A stretch of 64,000 nucleotides of DNA from Mycolicibacterium aurum. GTDB lineage: Bacteria; Actinomycetota; Actinomycetes; Mycobacteriales; Mycobacteriaceae. The position numbers and the translations under genes are program-made. The DNA lies in NCBI RefSeq assembly GCF_900637195.1, contig NZ_LR134356.1, forward strand, positions 1,612,001 to 1,676,000, in the 5' to 3' direction. Position 1 is the first letter of the stretch. Every line of letters starts with the position of its first letter. Shown here one piece after another: positions 51,277 through 60,586 of the stretch. The notes under the pieces are model-generated. The model was given only the letters and a program-made list of their open reading frames with translations. It had not been told where the DNA came from and searched no databases.

Positions 51277-52254
51277 TCAGTCTCGCAACCTCGCCAGCAG
51301 GGGGTTGAAAGGACTGGCCACCACCTGCCCTGGTTCGGCGCCAGGGATGAACTTGCGCCAGTCGCCGCTGACCATGGTGGGGTTGGGCACCACCCGGGTG
51401 CCATCGGCGAAGTACGTCGTCGCCAGCACCACTCGTGCGGTGGTGGTCCGGTTCGCGCCCGCGTTGTGGAAGCAGCCGGCGGCGTGGAAGCTCACCTCGC
51501 CCGCCGCGAACGGCCCGTCCTCGACCGGAACTGCATGTGCGCGAAAGATTTCCGACACCCTACGGTCGTACGACGTTCCGTGCTTGTCGAATTCGACATC
51601 GGCGACCAGGGCTGCGACGTCGGCACCACAGGCGAAGGCCAGCGGCCCCATCTCACGCGGGGTGGGCTGCAATGGAATCCATGCTGTCAGCACATCGGGT
51701 GAGTCCAGTGGAAAGTGGTGGGCGTCGTAGTGCCACGGCGTGCGGCCCGCGCCAGGCTCCTTCGACAATGCGTTGTCATGGTAGAGCCGCACCTGACGGG
51801 TGCCGAGCAGCGCAGCGCTGATGCCGCCTATCCGAGGCGACAGCACCGCCGCGCGAATCAGGTCGTCCTCCAGCCACATCATCTCGCGACTCTGGAATCC
51901 CACTGCGGCATCGACGGATTCGTCGAGCATCTTCCGCAGCCGAGCCCGCAACCGCTCCACCGTGCCGGGCGACAGCACCCCGGGCAACTTGATGAAGGCG
52001 TCCGACCGGAACTGCTGGATCTGCCCGTTCGTGAGCGAGTAGGGCTCGGCGAGTTCGGCTGCCACCTCGTCGTCGGACGGCAGCGGGCCAGGATCGTGAG
52101 AAGGCGGGTCGACGAGCGGACCGTCGGGCGCTGGGCCGTCGGCCAGCGACATGTACCAGTCCCACCACTGGTCGTTGCCTCGGTCCCATTCGACGGCGAC
52201 GTCGGACGGCGTACCCGCCGCCGTCGACTCGGACAGGTATGGATTACGAATCAT
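51277..52254 (-). CDS. Phytanoyl-CoA dioxygenase (PhyH)-family protein
   Basis: A 325-aa Fe(II)/2-oxoglutarate oxygenase. The double-stranded beta-helix core shows the iron triad as HYDAH (His and Asp, near residue 177) and the distal His in AGCFHNAGANRT, followed by the Arg that binds 2-oxoglutarate. It would hydroxylate a small molecule or amino acid. Its start overlaps the upstream methyltransferase stop by 4 nt, so the two enzymes probably act in one pathway, likely tailoring of a secondary metabolite; substrate unknown. Confidence 0.85.
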   Translation of the reverse strand: MIRNPYLSESTAAGTPSDVAVEWDRGNDQWWDWYMSLADGPAPDGPLVDPPSHDPGPLPSDDEVAAELAEPYSLTNGQIQQFRSDAFIKLPGVLSPGTVERLRARLRKMLDESVDAAVGFQSREMMWLEDDLIRAAVLSPRIGGISAALLGTRQVRLYHDNALSKEPGAGRTPWHYDAHHFPLDSPDVLTAWIPLQPTPREMGPLAFACGADVAALVADVEFDKHGTSYDRRVSEIFRAHAVPVEDGPFAAGEVSFHAAGCFHNAGANRTTTARVVLATTYFADGTRVVPNPTMVSGDWRKFIPGAEPGQVVASPFNPLLARLRD

Positions 52255-53069
52255 GGCTGCTGCCAGGTGATCAGGTGGGCTTCATGCTGGAACTCGTAGG
52301 CGCCGTCGATACCGCGGCAGCCGGCCAGATACGCGCCGAGCACCTCGCTGGCCTCCATCTGGTCCAGCGACACCGCGTCGTCGAACGCGCAGCGTTGCAG
52401 GAATCCTTCGGCCACTGCGCGATCGGACGTGCCGGTGCGGTAGGGCAGCACCTGGATCTCCACTCGCGCGCCGGCGGCGCGAAGTGCCGCTGCGACGTCT
52501 TCGGCGTCGGTGTAGGGCGTGGCGTCGGGCGCGAACGAGGTGCAGTAGGCGTCGTAGAAGGTCAGGTAGTGCGAACGGGACGACGCCTGCGCGACGGCAC
52601 CGAATCCACCGGGTCGCAGTGCCGCAACCATTTTCGCGACGCCGGCGCCGAGTTCGGCGGGCGGCAGCGCGTACAGCGCATGCGTCGCCCAGGCGACGTC
52701 GTAACCGGTGCCGGTGAAATCCTGCAGAAATACTTCGTGCTCACCCGCGGCGGCGAACGGCGGGACAAGCGCCCCGCGCGCCTCGGCGATGCTGAACGCG
52801 GAGGGGTCGAGCAGATCGACGTCGACAACCGGTCGTGCGGGCAACCCCGCAGCGAGCAGCGCGGTCGGGAACTTCCCGCTCCCGCACGCCACGTCAAGCA
52901 GCCGGACCCGACCGTCGACCGCGTGCCTGGCCAGGTCGGAGCTCCACGGTCGGGCAGCGGCCAATTGCCGGTAGTCCTCGGTGGCCAGGGCGTAGAACGC
53001 TTCCATCTCCGACCGGCCGGCCTCACTCCAGTGGTCCAGGCTGCGCTGCGCGGTATCGGGTCGGCTCAC
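52251..53069 (-). CDS. SAM-dependent methyltransferase, histamine N-methyltransferase-like
   Basis: A 272-aa class I methyltransferase with SAM motif LLDVACGSGKFPTALLAA, the acidic VVDVDLLDPS and a post-I region VAWATHALYALPP. GTG 53069 is the best start; the frame continues upstream but there encodes Arg-rich shadow sequence. It overlaps phyH by 4 nt and is divergent from a second methyltransferase 110 bases away. Confidence 0.8.
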   Translation of the reverse strand: MSRPDTAQRSLDHWSEAGRSEMEAFYALATEDYRQLAAARPWSSDLARHAVDGRVRLLDVACGSGKFPTALLAAGLPARPVVDVDLLDPSAFSIAEARGALVPPFAAAGEHEVFLQDFTGTGYDVAWATHALYALPPAELGAGVAKMVAALRPGGFGAVAQASSRSHYLTFYDAYCTSFAPDATPYTDAEDVAAALRAAGARVEIQVLPYRTGTSDRAVAEGFLQRCAFDDAVSLDQMEASEVLGAYLAGCRGIDGAYEFQHEAHLITWQQP

Positions 53070-53179
53070 CGGTCCAGCCAACCACGGATCCGGGGTGCTG
53101 TTTCTTACGCAACAGTGTCGGCCTCGAAGATCGTTGGGTTCGCGGGGGTTTCCGGTGGACACTGGCGTCGGTGACAGTG

Positions 53180-54034
53180 ATGGGGCCGCCCCTGCCCCTT
53201 GACGGACTACGGGCACAGCTCCTGGATCGGCCTGCGCTACCTGCGCTGTCGCCGCAGCGATACGCACACACCCACTCGGTGTACGAGGCGGCGAGCGATC
53301 AGCGCCCGAAACTGCAGTCGTGGCTGGCCACCGCATTGCCGCCGATGCTTCCCGGTCGCGACCCCGTACGCGTCGTCGGCGTCGGCGTCGGCGACGGAAG
53401 TGTCGATGCGCCGCTGGCCGCCGCGCTCGCCGCAGACGGCCGCCGAGTGCACTACACCGGGGTGGAACCACACCGCCCCTCGGCCGCGGCGTTCACCACC
53501 CGGCTCGCCGCGCTCGACGTCGCGACACTGACACCGGCCGTCGTCGTCGGAGAGTTCGCCGATCACGACGCCGGTCCGCCCGCCGACCTGCTGCACTTCG
53601 TGCATTCGCTGTATTACGTCGCCGACTTGTCGGCGGCGCTGGACCACGGGTTGAGCATGGTCAGGCCCGGCGGGCTGCTGGTGGCCGCCGTCGCACCGCT
53701 GCGGCCGCTGTGCGTGCTGACCGAATTGCTCTGCCCCTGGGCCGAGCTGACACCCTGGTTCGCCGAGGATGTCCACGCGCAGCTCGAGCTGCGCGGTCTG
53801 TCCGCGAGGACCGACACCGAGACCATCGTCGGACACCTCGACGTGCGCGAGGCCTTGAGTGACTCGCTCGGTCGTGGTGAGGCTGTGCTGGACTTCCTCA
53901 TCGGAGCCCGTTCGCGTGCCCTCGAATCCGAATCCCGCGAGTGGTTGTTCGACTACCTGCGCGAGATCTCGCTGCCAGGGCGCCCCGGCGTGCTGCCCCA
54001 CCCTGTCGACGTCATCGTCACCCGGGTGCCCTGA
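53180..54034 (+). CDS. SAM-dependent methyltransferase-like protein, second
   Basis: A 284-aa protein with a methyltransferase fold: VRVVGVGVGDGSVDAPLAAA (motif I), YTGVEPHRPSAAAF (acidic loop), DLLHFVHSLYYVADLSAALD (motif IV) and RPGGLLVAAVA. It opens with a YAHTHSVYEAASDQRPKLQSW helix pair like histamine N-methyltransferases. Divergent from the first methyltransferase. GTG 53171 is an alternative start. The long frame back to 52835 is a shadow of the opposite gene. Confidence 0.75.
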   Translation: MGPPLPLDGLRAQLLDRPALPALSPQRYAHTHSVYEAASDQRPKLQSWLATALPPMLPGRDPVRVVGVGVGDGSVDAPLAAALAADGRRVHYTGVEPHRPSAAAFTTRLAALDVATLTPAVVVGEFADHDAGPPADLLHFVHSLYYVADLSAALDHGLSMVRPGGLLVAAVAPLRPLCVLTELLCPWAELTPWFAEDVHAQLELRGLSARTDTETIVGHLDVREALSDSLGRGEAVLDFLIGARSRALESESREWLFDYLREISLPGRPGVLPHPVDVIVTRVP

Positions 54035-54085
54035 ATCTGTAAGCTGCGGTGAGCGTTTCATCGGTGAGTCGCGGATTCACGCTGC

Positions 54086-54664
54086 TCACCACGCGAATCT
54101 CGCCTCCAAGGCATCGAAGCTGCGTGCTAGCTCCTGTTCGGGAAGGGGTGTGCCGTCCGATGCCGCCATCAACACCCCGACGATGGCGCCGGCGATGGCC
54201 TGACGGTCGGTGAAGGCGACTCCTTCCCCGAGCCGCTGAGTCAGGGCATCGGTGAGAAGTCGTATCAGGGTGACGTACTCCGAGTAGAGCAATCCGCGCG
54301 CCTCGGGCGCCGAGTAAAGCAGGTGCTGGCTGACGATCGCGTCCTGACGATCCTCCTCGGTCAGTCCGGCGAAGTACTCCTTCACCGCGAACCTGTAGGC
54401 CGCTACCGGGGACAGCTCCCGCGGGGCGTTGACGAAAGCAGTGACGATGGGCGTGAACTGGTCGCAGATCAGCACGGCCTCTTTGACCCCGAAATAGCGA
54501 TAGAACGTGCGAGGGGAAACCTCGGCACGCTCGGCGATCTGTTCGACAGTCGTGTTGCTGTAACCCTGGTCGAGGAACAAGCGCAACGCGGCCCGGCGAA
54601 TCGCCCTCTGAGTCTTGGTTCTCTTGCGTTCACGCAAGGTGGGTGCGGCTTTCGACGGTTGCAC
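54086..54664 (-). CDS. TetR-family regulator
   Basis: A 192-aa TetR protein with a basic N-terminal arm (LRERKRTKTQRAIRRAALRL) and HTH TTVEQIAERAEVSPRTFYRY followed by FGVKEAVL. It has a MftR-like C-terminal domain of the usual length. It lies downstream of and parallel to crtU with a 128-base gap; whether it controls the carotenoid genes or the methyltransferases cannot be told. Confidence 0.88.
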   Translation of the reverse strand: MQPSKAAPTLRERKRTKTQRAIRRAALRLFLDQGYSNTTVEQIAERAEVSPRTFYRYFGVKEAVLICDQFTPIVTAFVNAPRELSPVAAYRFAVKEYFAGLTEEDRQDAIVSQHLLYSAPEARGLLYSEYVTLIRLLTDALTQRLGEGVAFTDRQAIAGAIVGVLMAASDGTPLPEQELARSFDALEARFAW

Positions 54665-54792
54665 GCCTCCAGTATCGCCGACGGGCGAACATCAGTCCGC
54701 AAAAGTGCGATCAGTTCGTCGTTTCTGCGCAACGCACTCTCGTGGTGGCCGCGTACGGCGAATCGCGGCGGGCAACAGAGGTCGCGGTGCGC

Positions 54793-56379
54793 CTACCTGC
54801 GGAGTCGCTCTTTTCCCGGCGCCGTTTTTCGCTGGCCGCGTCGAGGTATCTGGGGCACGCCCGCGAGGAGACCGCGTTGCGGCACCCCCATGATCGGCTC
54901 GGCGGCGGCGCCGAGCTCGGCGAGTACGTCGTTGGCGGCCAGCACACCCGACATCGCCGAGCGCTCCATCAGCCCGGCGAGGTAGGGCAACTCCACGTAA
55001 TCCCCGGCGAGCCGCAGCCCGCGCGCATCGGTGCGCACACCCGGTCGGGTCCCCGAGGATCCGGGCGGGAACGCGGGTGCGGTGGCCTCCAGCCGGTCGT
55101 GGGTGTGCAGGACCACCGCGTCGGCGGTCTCGGGCCACAGGGCGGCAAGCTCGCGGCGCATGGTCTGCGCGGCATCGTCCGCGTCGGCCAGGCGACAGGA
55201 GTAGGAGTGCAGTTCGATCACCGATCCACCCGTGGCGCGCGCCCACTGGATGCTCGGCTCCTCCAGCCGGGAGTAGACCGCGACCGAGTCGAGGTTCGGT
55301 TGTCCGCTCACCGCGCTGAACGCGGCCCGCTCAGGCGCGACATCCCGGTCCAGCCAGATGCGACTGACGGCGAAAGGGGGTGCCACGCGCAGACTTTCAC
55401 ACTGACCGGCGAGCAGCGGGGCGGACGCCGCAGTCACCGGCGAACGGGCGATGAGCGCACGCAGGGCCCCGGGGTCGAGAGCGAGGACGAGGTGGCGGGT
55501 GGTCAGTGCGACGTCTCCGGCGTCGACGTGCCAGCCCTGGCCGTCGGGGGCGATGCCCGACACTGCGGCGCCGAAGTGGATGCTGCCGCCGAGCTGTTCG
55601 AGGTACCGCTGCAAGGGATGCCAGATGGCCGTCGCGTGATCGGTGTTCGGCACGTCGAAGCCGATGCCCTCGGGATTGCCGAGGAAGTAGTAATGGAACA
55701 TCGCCACGAGTTCGGCGGCCGAGAGTTCGCCCTGATTGCAGAAGAAGGACCGGGCGAAGGCCTCGAAGAGCATGCTGCGGGTGCGCTCGGTCATCCCGAG
55801 GCCGTCGAGAAACGTTGCCGCGTCCACGTTGTCGAGCTCGGCGACCGTGGTGGCGCGGTCGTAGGCCAGCAGCGCCCGACCCGTGTCGGGGTCGGCGTTG
55901 GTCAATTCGCGCCGACTGAGGCTCTTCGAGCGCAAAGCCAGCGCCAACAGATTCAGCGGTGGCGCGGCGGGCAGACCGGACAGGTCCTCTGCCGGCCAGG
56001 TCGCCGAGATCACCGGGTAACTGTCGACCGGCGTGAGGAACGACAGGTCGGGGTCGGCACGGCGCAGGATGGAGCGCCACGTGTAGTAGTGCCGGAAGAA
56101 GGCGTGGAATCCGTGTTCGACGTACTGCTCGCTGCCATCCGGCAGGTGCTCGGGCCAGGCCCCGAGCCGTCCACCGAGGTAGTCGTTCGCTTCGAGCACC
56201 GTGACCCGGACGCCACGTTCGGCCAAGACGATGGCGGCCGAGATGCCGGCGATGCCGCCGCCCACGACCACGGCTTCGGTGCCGGGGTCGACGGCGCGCG
56301 GCAGCAGGGGATCGGGCGTCACCAGGCGGCGGCGGTGCATCCGGAACGGCGCGGCCCGGCTGGTGAGGGCGTCGGTCAT
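54793..56379 (-). CDS. crtU: CrtU-like carotenoid FAD oxidoreductase (beta-carotene desaturase/methyltransferase)
   Basis: A 528-aa flavoprotein with FAD site VVVGGGIAGISAAIVLAERG and EANDYLGGRLGAWPE, the middle QYVEHGFHAFFRHYYTWRSI segment characteristic of CrtU, and the end GLRLAGDYVELPYLAGLMER followed by SAMSGVLAAND. CrtU turns the beta-ring into an aromatic ring (isorenieratene, chlorobactene). ATG 56379 follows AGGAG; the frame reaches much further upstream but that part is a shadow of cruF. It overlaps cruF by 4 nt. Confidence 0.82.
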   Translation of the reverse strand: MTDALTSRAAPFRMHRRRLVTPDPLLPRAVDPGTEAVVVGGGIAGISAAIVLAERGVRVTVLEANDYLGGRLGAWPEHLPDGSEQYVEHGFHAFFRHYYTWRSILRRADPDLSFLTPVDSYPVISATWPAEDLSGLPAAPPLNLLALALRSKSLSRRELTNADPDTGRALLAYDRATTVAELDNVDAATFLDGLGMTERTRSMLFEAFARSFFCNQGELSAAELVAMFHYYFLGNPEGIGFDVPNTDHATAIWHPLQRYLEQLGGSIHFGAAVSGIAPDGQGWHVDAGDVALTTRHLVLALDPGALRALIARSPVTAASAPLLAGQCESLRVAPPFAVSRIWLDRDVAPERAAFSAVSGQPNLDSVAVYSRLEEPSIQWARATGGSVIELHSYSCRLADADDAAQTMRRELAALWPETADAVVLHTHDRLEATAPAFPPGSSGTRPGVRTDARGLRLAGDYVELPYLAGLMERSAMSGVLAANDVLAELGAAAEPIMGVPQRGLLAGVPQIPRRGQRKTAPGKERLRR

Positions 56380-57173
56380 ACAAGCTCCTGACGAGGGGTG
56401 GCCGTGCGCCGACGCAGCAGTGTGATGGCGAACGGTATCGCGACGGTTCCCATGATCAGTCCACCGATGATTGCGGAGCCGGGCAGGCCGAAGAAGACGA
56501 AGTGCCCCATCACCGACGAGAAGTACACCCACAGGTACAGCACCGACGCCGGCGCCGACGGGCTGTCGTCCCGGCGCAGTGTGGCGTGCAGGACGGCCAT
56601 GATCAGCGTGGTGAACAGCAGCCACCCGAGGTAATTGGTCAGGGGGATGCCCGGCACCAGCGGGAGGCTGGGGGAGGGATTCGACCAGGTCCAGTGCCCT
56701 GCCGCGACCATTTGCGGGTCCAGGAACACATCCCAGGAGGTCAGTGCGACGGCGCCGATCGCGATCACCGCGGGCGCGCGGGTGGCAAGGGTGCGGGCGA
56801 CCACCAGCGCAGGCCACGCCATCATGACCCAGGCCAGGGGGATCACCGCAGGCACGCCGAGGATCTGGGGACCGAGCGAGTCCGCGTAGGTGTAGGCGCC
56901 GAACGGCCACCCGGTGGCCACTCCGACGGACTCGGCGAGCAGACCGCCGCCGCCGGCAACCGCGATCAGCACGACCGCGCCCCTCACGCCGTGCACCCGA
57001 AGGACGTCGGCGACCGAGGCCAGGAAGAAAACCACCACGCTGAGCACCGTGATTCCGTTGCGCGACCCGTCGGGAATCAGCGGGTACCCGATCTGCACCG
57101 CGATGGCCGCGGCCACCAGCAGCCACACCGGTTGAATCGTCCGCAAAGACTGGACGGGCAAGGCCAACGCCAC
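56376..57173 (-). CDS. cruF: CruF-like carotenoid 1',2'-hydratase (DUF422)
   Basis: A 265-aa membrane protein with about seven helices and DUF422 features: GWPFGAYTYADSLGPQILGV, PLAWVMMAWPALV, TSWDVFLDPQMVAAGHWTW and PLTNYLGWLLFT. CruF adds water to the psi-end of gamma-carotene-type pigments, giving the hydroxyl that CruG then glycosylates. First gene of the minus-strand pair and divergent from the glycosyltransferase by 93 bases. Confidence 0.85.
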   Translation of the reverse strand: MALALPVQSLRTIQPVWLLVAAAIAVQIGYPLIPDGSRNGITVLSVVVFFLASVADVLRVHGVRGAVVLIAVAGGGGLLAESVGVATGWPFGAYTYADSLGPQILGVPAVIPLAWVMMAWPALVVARTLATRAPAVIAIGAVALTSWDVFLDPQMVAAGHWTWSNPSPSLPLVPGIPLTNYLGWLLFTTLIMAVLHATLRRDDSPSAPASVLYLWVYFSSVMGHFVFFGLPGSAIIGGLIMGTVAIPFAITLLRRRTATPRQELV

Positions 57174-57265
57174 GTGTACTACCTCCGTCAGAGCAGCCAG
57201 CCTATCCTCGCGCCGCGCGCCGCCGCGTTGTGGCAGTCGCCACGAGGGCTCCGTAGAGTTCTCAG

Positions 57266-58402
57266 GTGCCCTCAGCGCGACTCGCCCAACCGTTGTCGAG
57301 GCTAGTCGTCACGGGTTCGTCACTGGCCTGTCTGGGCGCAGCGCACCAGCTGATCAATCAGCGGCTGTTGCGCCGCCCGCCCCAAAATCCCGCGCCGGTG
57401 ACCGCCGCCGTGTCTCTGCTCGTGCCTGCCCGCGACGAAGCCCACCGTATCGAGCCCACGATCCGTTCGTTGCTGGGCCAGCGTGGTCTGTCGGACGTCG
57501 AGATCCTGGTGCTCGACGACGGCTCGACCGACGGCACCGCCGACGTCGTCACCGCGGTCGCCGCGGGCGACCCCCGGCTGCGGGTCCTGACCGGTACCGC
57601 ACCGCCGGCAGGATCCCTCGGCAAGCCGCACGCGTGTGCACAGTTGGCCGACGCGGCGCGCGGCGCGATCCTGGTCTTCGTGGACGCCGACGTGGTGCTC
57701 GCGCCTGACGCGGTCGCCGCGGCGGTCGCGGTGCTCCGCGGTACCGACCCGCTGGATCTGCTCAGCCCGTGGCCACGCCAGGTCGCCACCGGGGTGTCCG
57801 GCCGCCTGATCCAGCCGCTGCTGGCGTGGTCGTGGTTGACCACGCTGCCTCTGCGCCTCGCCGAGAGGTCCGGACGGCCGTCGATGGCGGTGGCCAACGG
57901 CCAGTTCCTCGTCGTCGAGGCCGACGCCCTCGCTCGAGCCGGCGGGTGGCAGTCGGTCGCGGGAGCCGTACTCGACGACATCGCGCTGGCGCGGGCGATC
58001 CGCGCCGTCGGGGGGCGCACGGGCGTGGCCGACGGATCCGGCATCGCCACCTGCCGGATGTATGCGAACGGGCGCGAGCTGCGCGACGGCTACCGCAAAT
58101 CACTGTGGGCGGCGTTCGGCTCGCCAGTCGGCGCGGTGGCGGTAGGCGCCGCGCTAGCCGTCGTCTACGTCCTGCCCGCGGTCGCTGCGGTGACGGGCTC
58201 TCGCATCGGTGCCGTCGGCTACGCCGCCGCTGTCGCCGGGCGGATGTCGGCCGCGCGCTGGTGCGCGACGCCGTCTGGGCGGCGTGCGGTGACTGATGCT
58301 GTGGCACATCCTCTTTCGGTGGTGGCGCTGCTGGGGCTGCTGGCCTCGTCGTGGGCCGGCCGCGCCACGGGCTCGCTGCGCTGGAAGGGCAGGGCCGTAT
58401 GA
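57266..58402 (+). CDS. cruG: CruG-like family 2 glycosyltransferase
   Basis: A 378-aa GT2 glycosyltransferase with VSLLVPARDEAHRIEPTIRS, nucleotide-sugar VLVLDDGSTDG-type motif (ILVLDDGSTDGTADV), metal VFVDADVVLAP, acceptor loop VANGQFLVVEAD and VLDDIALARAI. Hydrophobic segments at the N-terminus and after residue ~285 anchor it in the membrane. Next to cruF this fits CruG, which glycosylates the 1'-hydroxyl of the carotenoid. It overlaps the desaturase gene by 4 nt. Confidence 0.82.
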   Translation: MPSARLAQPLSRLVVTGSSLACLGAAHQLINQRLLRRPPQNPAPVTAAVSLLVPARDEAHRIEPTIRSLLGQRGLSDVEILVLDDGSTDGTADVVTAVAAGDPRLRVLTGTAPPAGSLGKPHACAQLADAARGAILVFVDADVVLAPDAVAAAVAVLRGTDPLDLLSPWPRQVATGVSGRLIQPLLAWSWLTTLPLRLAERSGRPSMAVANGQFLVVEADALARAGGWQSVAGAVLDDIALARAIRAVGGRTGVADGSGIATCRMYANGRELRDGYRKSLWAAFGSPVGAVAVGAALAVVYVLPAVAAVTGSRIGAVGYAAAVAGRMSAARWCATPSGRRAVTDAVAHPLSVVALLGLLASSWAGRATGSLRWKGRAV

Positions 58403-59943
58403 GTCGGGTGGTGGTGATCGGGGCGGGCCTGGGCGGGCTGGCGGCTGCCGCGCGGTTGGCAGCCAACGGACACCAGGTGACGGTCTTCGAGAGTGCCCCC
58501 ACCGTCGGCGGCAAGCTCGGCGTCCTCGAGCGAGACGGTTTCACCTTCGACACCGGACCGTCGTTGCTGACCCTGCCCGCCGTCCTGGAGCAGTTGTTCT
58601 CCGACACCGGTGCCCCGGCGGAGCTGGCGTTGACTGCGGTAGATCCGGCGTGCGCGTACGTCTTCGGTGACGGCACGACGCTGGTCCTTCCGCACGACGC
58701 GGCGCAGGTACCGGCGGCGCTCGACGCCGCGCTGGGCGACGGCGCGGGCGCCTCGTGGCAACGGCTGCACACCCGTTCGCGACGGCTGTGGGAACTGGTC
58801 GGTGAGCCGGTGCTGCGTCGACCGGTCTCGATGGCTGCGCTGGCCCGCATGAGCACGCGGCCCGACGATCTGCGTGCGGTGGCACCGTGGCTGACCCTCG
58901 ACGGGCTCGGGCGGCGGATGCTGCCCGACGCCCGGTTGCGGACGTGGCTCAACCGATACGCGACCTATTCCGGCTCCGACCCGCGCCGCACCCCCGCAGT
59001 CCTGTCGGTGACGTCGTTCGTGGAACAGGAGTTCGGAGCCTGGTATGTGCCGGGTGGCTTGCGCCGCATCGTGGAGGCGCTCGCCGAGCGGTGCGGCGAG
59101 CTCGGCGTCGAGGTGCGCACCGGTTCGCCGGTGGAGTCCGTTCTGGTGTCCGACGGCCGGGCTGCGGGCGTGCGTGCCGACGGCCGCGACATCGCCGCCG
59201 ACGTCGTGGTGAGCGCCGCCGACGCCGAAGTCCTCTACGGGCGGCTGCTGCCGCGCGGTACCGCGCGCCGTGCACAGCGCAGGGCGCGCAACAGTCCGCG
59301 TTCCATGGCGGGGTTCGTCCTGATGCTGGGCCTCGATGGGCGAAAGCCGGGCGCCGCGCACAGGGTGTACTTTCCCCGCGATTACAACGCCGAGTTCGAC
59401 GCAATCTTCGGGCGCCACCCGGCGCCGGTCGCCGATCCCACCGTGTACGTGCACGCCCCCGACGATCCGGCGCTGCGCCCCGACGACGAATCGGAGGGCT
59501 GGTTCGTGCTGGTCAACGCGCCCGCGCACGATCCGGCGTATGGAGTCGACTGGGACGAGCCCGGTCTGCGCGAGCGCTACACCCAGCACATCCTCGACGT
59601 GCTGGCCGATCGCGGCGTCGACGTCCGCGACCGTATTCGGTTCACCGAGACGGTGACCCCCGCGGATCTTGAGCGGCGGGCCGGCGCGCCGGGCGGAGCG
59701 ATCTACGGCACGGCCTCTCATGGGCCCCGTGCCGCGCTGCGCCGGCCGGCGAACCGCAGCCCGCTCCCGGGGCTCTATCTGGTCGGCGGCTCCGCCCACC
59801 CCGGTGGCGGCATTCCACTGGTCCTGATGTCGGCCGAGATCGTCGCCGAACTCATCGGTCCGGCGGAAACTCTGCGGGGATCGAGCGCCGCACCCCGTGC
59901 AGCAACTGCGCCATTCCGACGATCCCGACGACGGTCCACGTGA
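58399..59943 (+). CDS. CrtI/CrtD-like carotenoid desaturase
   Basis: A 514-aa FAD protein: VVVIGAGLGGLAAAARLAAN, APTVGGKLGVLERDGFTFDT with the GPSLLTLP stretch, WYVPGGLRRIVEAL and C-terminal GLYLVGGSAHPGGGIPLVLM. Family options are phytoene desaturase CrtI, 3',4'-desaturase CrtD or a CrtO/CrtP oxygenase. Because it is coupled to the CruG-like gene, a CrtD-type late step is the most likely, but this is inference. The 3' end runs about 92 bases into the convergent phosphatidyltransferase gene. Confidence 0.82.
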   Translation: MSRVVVIGAGLGGLAAAARLAANGHQVTVFESAPTVGGKLGVLERDGFTFDTGPSLLTLPAVLEQLFSDTGAPAELALTAVDPACAYVFGDGTTLVLPHDAAQVPAALDAALGDGAGASWQRLHTRSRRLWELVGEPVLRRPVSMAALARMSTRPDDLRAVAPWLTLDGLGRRMLPDARLRTWLNRYATYSGSDPRRTPAVLSVTSFVEQEFGAWYVPGGLRRIVEALAERCGELGVEVRTGSPVESVLVSDGRAAGVRADGRDIAADVVVSAADAEVLYGRLLPRGTARRAQRRARNSPRSMAGFVLMLGLDGRKPGAAHRVYFPRDYNAEFDAIFGRHPAPVADPTVYVHAPDDPALRPDDESEGWFVLVNAPAHDPAYGVDWDEPGLRERYTQHILDVLADRGVDVRDRIRFTETVTPADLERRAGAPGGAIYGTASHGPRAALRRPANRSPLPGLYLVGGSAHPGGGIPLVLMSAEIVAELIGPAETLRGSSAAPRAATAPFRRSRRRST

Positions 59944-60541
59944 CGGCCAGCGTGGTACCCCAGCTCCATCCCACGAGCGGGACACCGTTTCGGGACATCG
60001 CGGCGCCCGCCGCGGCCACCCCCACCACGATCAACCGCGTGGGGCGTTCGGCGACCGTGATCCCGCCGACGCCCGGCATACCGACCGATTGCGCGCGGGC
60101 GCGGATGTACTCCAGCAGCAGCACGAGCGTCAGGGCTGCGACCACCCACGCGGGTGGCGCGCCCAACGCCAGCAGTACGCCCCCGAGCAGCAGATCGCCG
60201 AGCCGATCGGCCACCGAGTCGATCACCGCTCCGAGCGGGCGGGCCTTGCCGGTCCGCAGCGCGACCGCGCCGTCGAGTCCGTCGAGTAGCCCGGCAGCGA
60301 GCACGAGCAGCACGGTCAGCGCGGGCCATCCCGGCCCCGCCTCGGCGGCCCACGCGCCGACCAGGGCGAGCACCCCGAACAGCGACAACACGTCGGGCGG
60401 GACCCTGGCGACCGGACCGGAGGCGAGGATCCGCACCATCGACAACCACCCGCGAACGACACGCGACGGCTGCACGCCGCCATGCAGCGCCGACCACCCC
60501 GCATCGTCGGCGTCGTCGCCGACCGGTCCCTCCGCTGTCAT
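59852..60541 (-). CDS. CDP-alcohol phosphatidyltransferase-family protein
   Basis: A 229-aa membrane enzyme with about six helices. The family motif D-x2-DG-x2-AR-x8-G-x3-D-x3-D appears as DGLDGAVALRTGKARPLG then AVIDSVAD: all Asp and Gly are in register, but the Arg after Ala is Leu. It would transfer a phosphoalcohol from a CDP-linked lipid, as in phospholipid head-group synthesis. ATG 60541 is the start; the frame continues upstream as a shadow of the YihY gene. It overlaps the end of the carotenoid desaturase on the other strand. Confidence 0.8.
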   Translation of the reverse strand: MTAEGPVGDDADDAGWSALHGGVQPSRVVRGWLSMVRILASGPVARVPPDVLSLFGVLALVGAWAAEAGPGWPALTVLLVLAAGLLDGLDGAVALRTGKARPLGAVIDSVADRLGDLLLGGVLLALGAPPAWVVAALTLVLLLEYIRARAQSVGMPGVGGITVAERPTRLIVVGVAAAGAAMSRNGVPLVGWSWGTTLAVTWTVVGIVGMAQLLHGVRRSIPAEFPPDR

Positions 60542-60586
60542 GAGACCAGCCTGCCAGGACCTGGCCGCACGCCGGCGAGCAACGCG

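Noticed and set aside
52835..53471. Long N-terminal extensions of both methyltransferases through each other
   Set aside because: Each extension is Arg/Pro-rich and opposite the other's coding region; the domains begin after the chosen starts.
54793..57126. A 777-codon frame that would fuse CrtU to an Arg/Gly-rich N-terminal part
   Set aside because: The upstream part is the shadow of cruF in another frame; ATG 56379 has a good ribosome site and the family N-terminus.
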